From Curtobacterium sp. MCLR17_007 (GTDB lineage Bacteria > Actinomycetota > Actinomycetes > Actinomycetales > Microbacteriaceae), in the NCBI RefSeq assembly GCF_003234655.2, contig NZ_CP126271.1, forward strand, positions 2,418,001 to 2,482,000: a stretch of DNA of 64,000 bases. Direction: 5' to 3'. A model generated the notes under the pieces. It did no database searches, was not told the origin of the DNA, and saw only the letters and a program-made list of their open reading frames with translations. The position numbers and the translations under genes are program-made. Position 1 is the first letter of the stretch. Each line of letters opens with the position of its first letter. Shown here one piece after another: positions 7,408 to 15,560 of this stretch.

Positions 7408-9456
7408 TCACCGGACCCGGTAGATGTGCAGGTCGAGCCCGCCCTGGCGGTAGTCGCCCACCTGCGTGGCGCAGGTCGAGTCCATCGGGGTGTCCGACAA
7501 CACGTACTGCACGTTCCGCTGGGCGAAGCGGCTGCACGCGTCGAACGTCACCAGGACCTGGTCGCGCACCGGGTTCGTGACCTTCGGGGCGCCGGACCCG
7601 AAGGTCCAGTTGACGTTCGCCAGGCGGTTCCACGCGTTCTCGTACCGACCCGTCGGGTCGATCTCGTCCCACATCTCCTCCGGCGGGTACGTCTGCACGC
7701 CGTTGAAGGCGTGCACCCCCGACTCCACCAGCATCGACGTCTGCACCGTCGTGCCCACACCGACCCACTGCGCGTCCGGGTGCTTCGCCTCGATCGCCTC
7801 GATCACCCGACCCGCCTTCGTGTCCACCGGCAGCTCGAACACCCCTCGGTACAACGGGTTCACCCCGAGACCGACCAGCAGGGTCCCCACCAGCAGGGCC
7901 GCGACACCCGGCAGGACCAGGCGGAACGCGATGAGCACGACCGCGACGACGACGAGCACCGACACGACCTTCCAGTTCGTCGCGGAGGCGATGACCGGGG
8001 ACAGGCCGTGCCGCAGCGCGTACCAGGCGCAGACGACGGAGGCCCCGGCGACGAGACCGCCGGCCAGCGCGACCCACCACCGGGCGCGGACCCGGTCACG
8101 GTCGAGCCGGGAGACCGACACGCCGATGCCGATGACCGCCAGCAGGTCGAACGCCAGGCGGAGCCGTCCGTCCGTCGACCGGGTCAGGCCGAACAGGTTC
8201 GCGATCGGGGTCCACCCCGGCACCAGCAGGAAGAGCCACAGCACCGTCAGCACGACCAGCACCGACAGGACGGTCCAGTCGAGGCGGCGGACGGCGCCGG
8301 CCGCCCGCGCTGTGCGGACCGAGCGCACCAGCAGCCAGACGAGCAGCGGCACCAGGAACACGATGGTCATGAACGGCGCGGCAGCCTCGGACTGGTTCGG
8401 CCCGAGTCCGTCGGACACGCCGTTCTGCAGCGCGCCCGCGAACGGTGCCCCGAACGCCGACACGATCCCGTCGTAGTCGAGCGCTCCCGCGAACTCGATG
8501 CGGCGTCCGGGGTAGACCGTCCCGAGCACGGCCTCGATCGTGTCGAACCGCGTGGCGAGCCAGACGCCGAGCACGACGACGGCACCGACGGCGCTGAGCA
8601 CGAGGGGCGTGATGCGGCGCAGCAACGGCCACCACCGCGACCACTCCCCCGAGAACCGCGCCTGCAACACCATCCCCACACCCACGAACACCACGACCAC
8701 GACCGCCGGCACCGCGTACGGCACGTAGATCGACATCGCCAACGTCACCGTCAAGTACCCCGCGACACCAGCCGACACCCACCGCGCCACCCGCGACGAG
8801 GACCTGATCCCCCACACCACCGCGACCAACACCGCGAACGCCCACGCATACGGCCAGATCGTCGTCGGCAGGAACCACCACCCGATCAACGGACTGAACC
8901 CCAACGCCACCGCCAACACCGCCGACGTCACCGGACGACGCGGCATCACCGACACCAGGAACACGTACGCACCGATCAGCAACCCCGCGAACGGCAACCA
9001 CCACCGCACCGCCATCCCCTGCGCCAACGGCAACACCAGGAACCCCCACACATGCGGACGGAACAGCGTCGACCAGTCCCACGACGGCAAGTCGTTCTGG
9101 ATCGTCGCATCCATCCCACCCGGCAACGTGTGGTTCACCACCGGGAACCCCTGCTGCACCTGCGACACGATCCACGACGACTGCACCAGCCACTCATCCG
9201 ACCGGATCGGACGCGGCGACCCCGCCAACAAGTTCGGGTCAGCCCCCTGACCGAAGAACCCCCAGTAGTTCCCCGTCGAGGACCCCGAGATGCCCAGGAC
9301 CGTCAACACCCCCAACACCACCACCACGAACACCGGGAACCACACCACCACCCACACCCGCGGCAACCCCGACACCCGCGGCACCACCAACGCCGACACC
9401 CGGTCACGCCAGCCGGTCGCCGCGGACTCGTGGGCGGTCTCGGTCGATGTGCTCAC
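7408..9456 (-). CDS. Large polytopic membrane protein, GT-C-like, paralog A
   Basis: 682 residues from the GTG at 9456, chosen because GAGAGG lies eight bases upstream; the frame stays open through the preceding CACCAG repeat, so a longer start is possible. About twelve membrane segments follow a short N-terminus. The first outer loop carries GNYWGFFGQGADPNLLAG and RPIRSDEWLVQSS, an acidic SDEW motif typical of uncharacterised actinobacterial GT-C proteins, and the C-terminal ~120 residues form an extracytoplasmic domain with FNGVQTYPPEEMWDEIDP and two cysteines. Residues about 19-287 are encoded by DNA that appears identical to the neighbouring gene, and about 526-618 by DNA with two differences in 278 bp; the middle differs. 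Probably an outer-face transferase; substrate unknown. Confidence 0.65.
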   Translation of the reverse strand: MSTSTETAHESAATGWRDRVSALVVPRVSGLPRVWVVVWFPVFVVVVLGVLTVLGISGSSTGNYWGFFGQGADPNLLAGSPRPIRSDEWLVQSSWIVSQVQQGFPVVNHTLPGGMDATIQNDLPSWDWSTLFRPHVWGFLVLPLAQGMAVRWWLPFAGLLIGAYVFLVSVMPRRPVTSAVLAVALGFSPLIGWWFLPTTIWPYAWAFAVLVAVVWGIRSSSRVARWVSAGVAGYLTVTLAMSIYVPYAVPAVVVVVFVGVGMVLQARFSGEWSRWWPLLRRITPLVLSAVGAVVVLGVWLATRFDTIEAVLGTVYPGRRIEFAGALDYDGIVSAFGAPFAGALQNGVSDGLGPNQSEAAAPFMTIVFLVPLLVWLLVRSVRTARAAGAVRRLDWTVLSVLVVLTVLWLFLLVPGWTPIANLFGLTRSTDGRLRLAFDLLAVIGIGVSVSRLDRDRVRARWWVALAGGLVAGASVVCAWYALRHGLSPVIASATNWKVVSVLVVVAVVLIAFRLVLPGVAALLVGTLLVGLGVNPLYRGVFELPVDTKAGRVIEAIEAKHPDAQWVGVGTTVQTSMLVESGVHAFNGVQTYPPEEMWDEIDPTGRYENAWNRLANVNWTFGSGAPKVTNPVRDQVLVTFDACSRFAQRNVQYVLSDTPMDSTCATQVGDYRQGGLDLHIYRVR
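7604..7881 (-). repeat. Paralog block B, copy 1
   Basis: 278 bp matching 9739-10016 with two mismatches by my reading, encoding the extracytoplasmic C-terminal region shared by the two membrane proteins. Confidence 0.85.
8596..9402 (-). repeat. Paralog block A, copy 1 (807 bp)
   Basis: Appears identical base for base to 10713-11519 (constant offset 2117). Coding use in this block is unusual: TTG, GTG and GGG codons replace the CTC/CTG, GTC and GGC preferred in the rest of both genes. Confidence 0.9.
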
Positions 9457-9468
9457 GTCGGGCCTCTC

Positions 9469-9542
9469 GGTGGTGGTGCTGGGTTTCGTGGTGGTGCTGG
9501 TGCTGGTGCTCGTGCTGGTGTTGGTGCTGGTGCTGGTGCTGG
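9469..9542. repeat. CACCAG/CTGGTG hexamer-type low-complexity tract
   Basis: An imperfect run of CTGGTG units (CACCAG on the minus strand) filling most of the 86-bp spacer between the paralogous genes. It keeps an open frame (Ser-Thr repeats) on the minus strand, but a separate ribosome site lies after it. Confidence 0.75.
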
Positions 9543-11576
9543 TCAGCGCACGCGGTAGATGTGCATGTCGAGCCCGCCCTGGCGGTACTCGCCGAGCTGC
9601 GTCGTGCACGACGAGTCGACCGGGCTGTCCGACAACACGTACTGCACGTTGCGCTGGGCGAAGCGGCTGCACGCATCGAACGTCACCGAGACCTGGTCAC
9701 GGTAGGGGTTCGTCACGACCGGTTCTCCCGAACCGAGCGTCCAGTTGACGTTCGCCAGGCGGTTCCACGCGTTCTCGTACCGACCCGTCGGGTCGATCTC
9801 GTCCCACATCTCCTCCGGCGGGTACGTCTGCACGCCGTTGAAGGCGTGCACCCCCGACTCCACCAGCATCGACGTCTGCACCGTCGTGCCCACACCGACC
9901 CACTGCGCATCCGGGTGCTTCGCCTCGATCGCCTCGATCACCCGACCCGCCTTCGTGTCCACCGGCAGCTCGAACACCCCCCGGTACAACGGGTTCACCC
10001 CGAGACCGACCAGCAGCGAGGCCACCAGGAACGCGGCCGCCCCGGCGAACACGAACCGCCGGGCGACGAAGGCGACGGCCAGCACCAGGAGGAGTGCGAT
10101 GAACCGCCAGTCGTGCGCGGCGTCGATGACGGTCGCGGCACGCACCCGCAGCAGCGCCCACACGGCCAGGGTCGCCCCGCCGGCGAGCAGCATCGCCAGG
10201 GTGGTCGGGATCCACGGACCGCGGCGCCGCAGCTGGTCGAGCCGCATCGCGACGACCGCGAAGCCGATGACGTTCAGCAGGTCGAACGCCAGGCGGAGAC
10301 GCCGGGTCGTCGACCGGTCGAGCAACAGCAGGTGCGCGATGCGGTCCCACCCCGGCACCAGCAGGAACGCGAAGACGAGCGTGCCCGCGGCGAGGACCCC
10401 GAGCGCCACCCAGTCGATCCGCGACGCGCGCCATCCGCCCCGGAATGCGAGCCATGCGAGCACCGGCACGAGGAAGACGCACAGCATCATCGGCGCCGAG
10501 GCTTCGGACGGGTTGAACGACAGGTAGTCGTTGACGCCGCTCTGCAGGGCCTGCTGGAACGGACCGCTGAACATCGCGACGAGCCCGGAGCGTGGCAGCG
10601 CGCCGGTGTGCTCGAGTCGCTGCCCCGGGTACACCGTGCTGAGCACGGCCTTGATCGTGTCGAAGCGGGTCAGGATCCAGACGACCAGGACCAGCAGTCC
10701 GGTGACGCCTGCGAGCACGAGGGGCGTGATGCGGCGCAGCAACGGCCACCACCGCGACCACTCCCCCGAGAACCGCGCCTGCAACACCATCCCCACACCC
10801 ACGAACACCACGACCACGACCGCCGGCACCGCGTACGGCACGTAGATCGACATCGCCAACGTCACCGTCAAGTACCCCGCGACACCAGCCGACACCCACC
10901 GCGCCACCCGCGACGAGGACCTGATCCCCCACACCACCGCGACCAACACCGCGAACGCCCACGCATACGGCCAGATCGTCGTCGGCAGGAACCACCACCC
11001 GATCAACGGACTGAACCCCAACGCCACCGCCAACACCGCCGACGTCACCGGACGACGCGGCATCACCGACACCAGGAACACGTACGCACCGATCAGCAAC
11101 CCCGCGAACGGCAACCACCACCGCACCGCCATCCCCTGCGCCAACGGCAACACCAGGAACCCCCACACATGCGGACGGAACAGCGTCGACCAGTCCCACG
11201 ACGGCAAGTCGTTCTGGATCGTCGCATCCATCCCACCCGGCAACGTGTGGTTCACCACCGGGAACCCCTGCTGCACCTGCGACACGATCCACGACGACTG
11301 CACCAGCCACTCATCCGACCGGATCGGACGCGGCGACCCCGCCAACAAGTTCGGGTCAGCCCCCTGACCGAAGAACCCCCAGTAGTTCCCCGTCGAGGAC
11401 CCCGAGATGCCCAGGACCGTCAACACCCCCAACACCACCACCACGAACACCGGGAACCACACCACCACCCACACCCGCGGCAACCCCGACACCCGCGGCA
11501 CCACCAACGCCGACACCCGCCGCCGCACCGGGGTGAGCCGGGCGGGGCGGGTGCCGTGGTCGTGCACCGACGTCAT
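9543..11576 (-). CDS. Large polytopic membrane protein, GT-C-like, paralog B
   Basis: 677 residues; ATG at 11576 overlaps the stop of the upstream glycosyltransferase gene (ATGA), so the two are translationally coupled. Same layout as the protein at 7408-9456: short N-terminus, about twelve membrane segments, the RPIRSDEWLVQSS loop and an extracytoplasmic C-terminal domain. Residues about 20-288 match paralog A without visible change; the central part differs (for instance LPRSGLVAMFSGPFQQAL against LDYDGIVSAFGAPFAGAL). Divergence confined to the middle suggests that the two proteins keep the same donor or partner interface but differ in the acceptor, which is inference. Family function is not established. 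Confidence 0.65.
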   Translation of the reverse strand: MTSVHDHGTRPARLTPVRRRVSALVVPRVSGLPRVWVVVWFPVFVVVVLGVLTVLGISGSSTGNYWGFFGQGADPNLLAGSPRPIRSDEWLVQSSWIVSQVQQGFPVVNHTLPGGMDATIQNDLPSWDWSTLFRPHVWGFLVLPLAQGMAVRWWLPFAGLLIGAYVFLVSVMPRRPVTSAVLAVALGFSPLIGWWFLPTTIWPYAWAFAVLVAVVWGIRSSSRVARWVSAGVAGYLTVTLAMSIYVPYAVPAVVVVVFVGVGMVLQARFSGEWSRWWPLLRRITPLVLAGVTGLLVLVVWILTRFDTIKAVLSTVYPGQRLEHTGALPRSGLVAMFSGPFQQALQSGVNDYLSFNPSEASAPMMLCVFLVPVLAWLAFRGGWRASRIDWVALGVLAAGTLVFAFLLVPGWDRIAHLLLLDRSTTRRLRLAFDLLNVIGFAVVAMRLDQLRRRGPWIPTTLAMLLAGGATLAVWALLRVRAATVIDAAHDWRFIALLLVLAVAFVARRFVFAGAAAFLVASLLVGLGVNPLYRGVFELPVDTKAGRVIEAIEAKHPDAQWVGVGTTVQTSMLVESGVHAFNGVQTYPPEEMWDEIDPTGRYENAWNRLANVNWTLGSGEPVVTNPYRDQVSVTFDACSRFAQRNVQYVLSDSPVDSSCTTQLGEYRQGGLDMHIYRVR
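9739..10016 (-). repeat. Paralog block B, copy 2
   Basis: Counterpart of 7604-7881 (offset 2135), two mismatches seen. Confidence 0.85.
10713..11519 (-). repeat. Paralog block A, copy 2 (807 bp)
   Basis: Counterpart of 8596-9402. The match stops abruptly at both ends, just inside the start and at the end of the first half of the membrane domain. Confidence 0.9.
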
Positions 11577-14062
11577 CGGTTCTTGAGCCGACGCTTCACC
11601 TTGGCGGCGACGCTCCGTGGGCCTTCGGTGCGCAGGTAGTGCACCGCGCGTCCGAGGTCGTACCGGACCCCGTAGAGCTTCTGGCGGTCGGGCACGCGCA
11701 CGCGCATCTCGTGGGCGGTCGGCAGCCCGGCCTGGGCGCGGACCGTCTTGTCGGCGGCGCGGATCGGGTTGCGGCAGAACTCGACGAGCGGCTCGAGCAC
11801 GTTCTGCCACGTGAAGTCCTGCCGCACGCGGGTGACGTTCTCGAGGTAGGTCGCGCGGGCGTCGTCGTCGAACAGCACCTTCTCGAGCGCGTCGGCGAGC
11901 GCCGTCGTGTCACGCTCGTGCACGACCTCGCCCAGGCGCTCCTCGGCGACGAGCTCGGCGAACGAGTCGCCACCCGTCGTCACGATCGGCAGGCTCGCCC
12001 ACAGGTAGTCGAGGATGCGCGTGCGGAACGAGAACGTCGTCTCGAGGTGCTCGTAGTGCGTCGAGACACCGGCATCAGCCTCGGCCAGGTAGGCGCCGCG
12101 CTCCTCGTACGGGATCCACGACTCGTTGAAGAAGACGTTCTTGCCGGTGAGCCCGAGCTCGGCCGACGCCTGGCGCACCTTCGCGACGATGTCCATCTCG
12201 GGCACGTCGGGGTTCGGGTGCTGGACGCCCATGAAGAACAGGCGCACGTCGGGCCGACGCTCGGCGAGTTCGCCCATCGCACGCACCAGCGTGATCGGGT
12301 CGAACCAGTCGTAGATGCCGCCGCCCCAGACGACCAGCTTGTCGTCCACACCGATGCCGGGCACGACGCCCTTGACGACGTTCGTGGTGTGCACGGGCGG
12401 GTTCGCCGACAGCCCGAAGGGCACGACGCCGATCAGGCTGCGCAGCTCCGGGTCGCGCGAGTAGGTGCGCGCGTTGATGCGGCCCGACCCGGCGAGCTGC
12501 CCGAGCCAGAACAGGCGCTGCCGCTCGGAGGCGCAGATGAAGTAGTCGCCGAGCTCGAGCTGGTGGTTCAGCGTGTCCGAGGCGTCGAGGATCTGCCGGT
12601 CCCACTGCTCGACGTCGTCGCTGCGCCCCTGTTCGAGCTGCTCGAGGTGCAGCGGGTCGTAGACGTCGACGACCAGGATCTTCGCGGTCGACTCGAGCAC
12701 GGGGAAGAGGCGGAGCGCGTGGCCCTGCACGATGATGACGTCGGCCCAGGCCTCGTGCTCGACCATCTGCCGCGGGTGGCGGTGCGGGACGGTGACGACG
12801 TCGTAGTCCGGGTCGATCTGCGTCGACCGGGTCAGGCTCACGACGCGGACGTCGTGTTCCCCGGAGAGCTCCTTCGCCATGTTCGTGGCACGGATCGCGG
12901 GGCCGGCCATCTTCTCGCCGATCGCGTCACCGGTGACGATGAGGATGCGGCGACGCGCGCCGACCTCGAGGACACCGAGCGAGTGCACGATCTTGTCGTA
13001 CCCGGCCAGGTAGGACTCGATCGGGTACGCGGGCTCGTCCCGGTTGCCGAACAGGCGCAGCAGCTCGCGGTCGCTCCGGACGCGGGACGCCTGGATCTGC
13101 CGTCGCGACTCGGTCATCGACGGGAGTTCCTCGACGAAGCGGTCGATGCCGAACACGCCGGCCATCGAGGTCTTGGGCACCGGCATCGTCGGCTCGTGGT
13201 CGCCACCGGGGCGCCGGATGTCGAGCGCCTCGGAGTCCATGTCGCCACGGCCCACCGCACGACGGACGGCCAGGGCGAGGGCGCCGGGGAGCGCCGTGCG
13301 GAGCTGCTCCTCGCCGAGGTTCTTGTAGAGCGTGAACAGCGCGTTGCGTTCGAGCAGGTAGGTCTCGCGGAAGTCGCCGAGCTTGTTCATCGAGGCGTGG
13401 TGCTTGTGGAACGCCACGGACTTGGGCTGGTACCGGAAGCGCCACCCGAGCAGGTTGAGCCGCCACCCGAGGTCGACGTCCTCGTAGAACATGAAGTAGC
13501 GGTCGTCAAAGCCGTCGAGCTGCTCGAACAGGTCGGCGCGGATGAACATGGCCGCACCGGTGCCGAACAGCACGTCGGTCTCGGTCTCCCAGCGACCCGT
13601 GTCCGGGGACCCGGCGAAGGGCTTGTAGCCCATGCCGTACCAGGTCATCGCGGCCTCGGTGAAGTCGACGTTGACGCCCTCCCAGTCGAGGACCTTGCTG
13701 GCGACGGCGCCGATGTCGCGCCCGGAGGCGAAGGTGGCCATCGCCTCGCGGATCCAGCCCGGGTCGGGACGCGCGTCGTTGTTGAGGAAGGCGACGTACT
13801 CGCCGGTGGTGTTCGCGACGCCGAGGTTGCACCCACCGGTGAACCCGAGGTTGCCGCCGGACTCGACGAGGGTGAAGGGGAGGTCGGACGCCTTGAGCCG
13901 GCCGACGTGCTCCGGCCCGGAGTCGTTGTCGACGACGATGATCTCGAGCTTGTCCGCGGGCCAGTCCTGTTCGGTCAGCCCGACGATGCTCGTGAGGGTG
14001 TCGTCGGTGCCCTTGTAGTTCACGAGGACGACCGAGACGACCCCCGTCCTGCGCTCGCTCAC
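11573..14062 (-). CDS. Bifunctional glycosyltransferase, N-terminal GT2 (rhamnosyltransferase-like) and C-terminal GT4
   Basis: 829 residues, about twice the length of single-domain enzymes. The N-terminal half is GT2: VSVVLVNYKG (9-18), VVDNDSGPEH, GGNLGFTGGCN, FLNNDARPDPGW, and FDDRYFMFYEDVDLGWRL, the ED motif of WbbL-type rhamnosyltransferases. After a linker (about 270-365) comes a GT4-like domain: RRILIVTGDAIGEKMAGPAIR, VWGGGIYDWFDP, a conserved donor-site stretch HYEHLETTFSFRTRILDYLW and GGDSFAELV. A basic tail ends the protein. It probably adds two successive sugars to a growing lipid-linked chain in the cytosol, one of them likely rhamnose given the rml genes. GTG start with AAAGGG upstream. 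It is coupled to the downstream membrane protein by ATGA. Confidence 0.8.
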   Translation of the reverse strand: MSERRTGVVSVVLVNYKGTDDTLTSIVGLTEQDWPADKLEIIVVDNDSGPEHVGRLKASDLPFTLVESGGNLGFTGGCNLGVANTTGEYVAFLNNDARPDPGWIREAMATFASGRDIGAVASKVLDWEGVNVDFTEAAMTWYGMGYKPFAGSPDTGRWETETDVLFGTGAAMFIRADLFEQLDGFDDRYFMFYEDVDLGWRLNLLGWRFRYQPKSVAFHKHHASMNKLGDFRETYLLERNALFTLYKNLGEEQLRTALPGALALAVRRAVGRGDMDSEALDIRRPGGDHEPTMPVPKTSMAGVFGIDRFVEELPSMTESRRQIQASRVRSDRELLRLFGNRDEPAYPIESYLAGYDKIVHSLGVLEVGARRRILIVTGDAIGEKMAGPAIRATNMAKELSGEHDVRVVSLTRSTQIDPDYDVVTVPHRHPRQMVEHEAWADVIIVQGHALRLFPVLESTAKILVVDVYDPLHLEQLEQGRSDDVEQWDRQILDASDTLNHQLELGDYFICASERQRLFWLGQLAGSGRINARTYSRDPELRSLIGVVPFGLSANPPVHTTNVVKGVVPGIGVDDKLVVWGGGIYDWFDPITLVRAMGELAERRPDVRLFFMGVQHPNPDVPEMDIVAKVRQASAELGLTGKNVFFNESWIPYEERGAYLAEADAGVSTHYEHLETTFSFRTRILDYLWASLPIVTTGGDSFAELVAEERLGEVVHERDTTALADALEKVLFDDDARATYLENVTRVRQDFTWQNVLEPLVEFCRNPIRAADKTVRAQAGLPTAHEMRVRVPDRQKLYGVRYDLGRAVHYLRTEGPRSVAAKVKRRLKNR

Positions 14063-14199
14063 TCGAACCCTTTCGTCTGCGTGATCCGGCCCTGCAGGCC
14101 GTCACGACCCGCGCCGTGCGGTGAACACCCTACAAGGCCGACACCGGACGCCAGCGCCGCCCCACCGCACGGTGCCGACGTCGGGGACGGACGCTGCGG

Positions 14200-14205
14200 C
14201 ATGAT
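14200..14205 (+). promoter_or_regulatory. Leaderless -10-like box for ATG 14212
   Basis: CATGAT, six bases (GGGGCG), then ATG. The same CATGAT-N6-ATG arrangement occurs before the start at 30041. Confidence 0.4.
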
Positions 14206-14211
14206 GGGGCG

Positions 14212-15492
14212 ATGCCCGATCCTCTCTCCCCCGCGGACGACCAGGCCGCCCTCTACCGATCCATCGCCGCTGGCGACCACCGACACGGCGAACTGGGCAC
14301 CGTCGCCTTCGCCGTCTCGACCGACGACGTCGACGCCGGCGCCGGTGACGTCTACGTCGCCCTCGGACTCGCCAAGTACCTCGAACGGCTCGGCTGGGGG
14401 GTGCAGCTGTGGCCGATCGACCGGTGGGACACCCACGTCCCGGACGACGTCGACGTCGTCGTGTCGATGATCGAGTCGTTCGTCCCCGGTCTCCTGCCCC
14501 GGCACACCGCTCTGGTCGGCTGGGTGCGCAACTGGACCGACGTCTGGGCGGAGCTGCCCTACCTGGACGAGTTCGACGCCGTCTGGACCTCGTCGACCGC
14601 GGCCAGGGACCGCATCGCCGAGCGGTACGACGGCGCCGTGCACCTGCTCCCGATCGGCGTCGACCCCGAGCTCTTCAGCGGGGACGACCAGGGGTCCTCG
14701 CCCATCGACGTCGTGACGACGGTCAACTTCTGGGGTGCGGAACGCCTCGGCACGAGCGCGCTCGACGAACTCGCCGAGCAGCGCGACGTCGTCTGGTACG
14801 GCGCGAACCAGGAGCACCTGGTGCGCTCGGACCGCATCGACCACCGCGGGCACGCGTCCTTCTTCGACCTGCCCGCCGTGTACGCCGCCGCGCGTGTCGT
14901 CGTCGACGACGTGATCCCGCCGGCCCGTGCCTACGCCACGCACAACTCCCGACTGTTCGAGGGCCTCGCATCCGGGTCCCTCGTCGTGACGAACTGCGCC
15001 GAGGGCCTCGAGGAGCTCGGGCTCGGCGACCTCCCCACGTACCACGACGGCCCGTCCCTCGTGCTCGCCGCTGCCGACACGGACGCTGCCCTGGTGGAGC
15101 GGCTGCGCGCGGTCGTGCTCGAGCGGCACACCTACGCCTCGCGCGCCGCCTCGGCCGACGCCGACCTGCGGCAGGCGGTGGCGCGACGCCGCGGCCTCCC
15201 GGGGCCGGACCGCGGACCGTTCCTGATCTGGGCGGCGCACATGCGCGAGCGACTACGTCAGACCGAACAGGAACGCGACGTCCACCTCGCCGGTGTGCAC
15301 GACATCAACGAGCGGCTCGTCGCATCCATTGCCGACGCGCAGCGGAACGCAGCAGAGACCGCCGCCGCCCGAGCCGAGGCCGACGTACTGCGGGCCGAAC
15401 GCGACCGCCTGGCCGTCCGGCTCGACCAGGTCACCCGCAGCCGCACCTACCGGCTCGCCGAACGCGTCGCGAAGGCCATGCACCGGCGCTGA
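14212..15492 (+). CDS. Glycosyltransferase (CgeB/GT1-4-like) with C-terminal coiled coil
   Basis: 426 residues. An N-terminal Rossmann-like half begins GDVYVALGLAKYLERLGW; the C-terminal donor domain holds HNSRLFEGLASGSLVVTNCAEGL (about residues 243-265), as in glycosyl-transferase group 1 proteins of the CgeB kind. Residues about 345-415 are rich in Ala, Glu and Arg with heptad-like spacing and probably form a coiled coil that ends in a basic tail, a common membrane or partner-docking device in polysaccharide transferases. The first half is similar to the C-terminal half of the protein at 24008-25855. It stands alone between its own promoter and a strong terminator. Substrate unknown. Confidence 0.7.
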   Translation: MPDPLSPADDQAALYRSIAAGDHRHGELGTVAFAVSTDDVDAGAGDVYVALGLAKYLERLGWGVQLWPIDRWDTHVPDDVDVVVSMIESFVPGLLPRHTALVGWVRNWTDVWAELPYLDEFDAVWTSSTAARDRIAERYDGAVHLLPIGVDPELFSGDDQGSSPIDVVTTVNFWGAERLGTSALDELAEQRDVVWYGANQEHLVRSDRIDHRGHASFFDLPAVYAAARVVVDDVIPPARAYATHNSRLFEGLASGSLVVTNCAEGLEELGLGDLPTYHDGPSLVLAAADTDAALVERLRAVVLERHTYASRAASADADLRQAVARRRGLPGPDRGPFLIWAAHMRERLRQTEQERDVHLAGVHDINERLVASIADAQRNAAETAAARAEADVLRAERDRLAVRLDQVTRSRTYRLAERVAKAMHRR

Positions 15493-15511
15493 CCGGGCCA
15501 CGCCGAGCCGG

Positions 15512-15555
15512 ACACGACGAAGGGGCACCGCCGCGGCGGTGCCCCTTCGTCGTGT
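15512..15555. terminator. Perfect 44-bp palindrome, bidirectional terminator
   Basis: Twenty-two-base arms (ACACGACGAAGGGGCACCGC...) with no loop, between the convergent stops at 15492 and 15561. Its sequence is unrelated to the GGACGGGAGGC family. Confidence 0.8.
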
Positions 15556-15560
15556 GCGGC

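Noticed and set aside
9469..9542. Phase-variation tract switching a gene on and off
   Set aside because: The unit is six bases, so slippage would not change the reading frame, and a separate ribosome site follows the tract.
7408..9672. Longer N-terminus for paralog A reading through the CACCAG tract
   Set aside because: It would overlap the 3' end of paralog B, and a GTG with GAGAGG at 9456 gives an N-terminus equivalent to that of paralog B.
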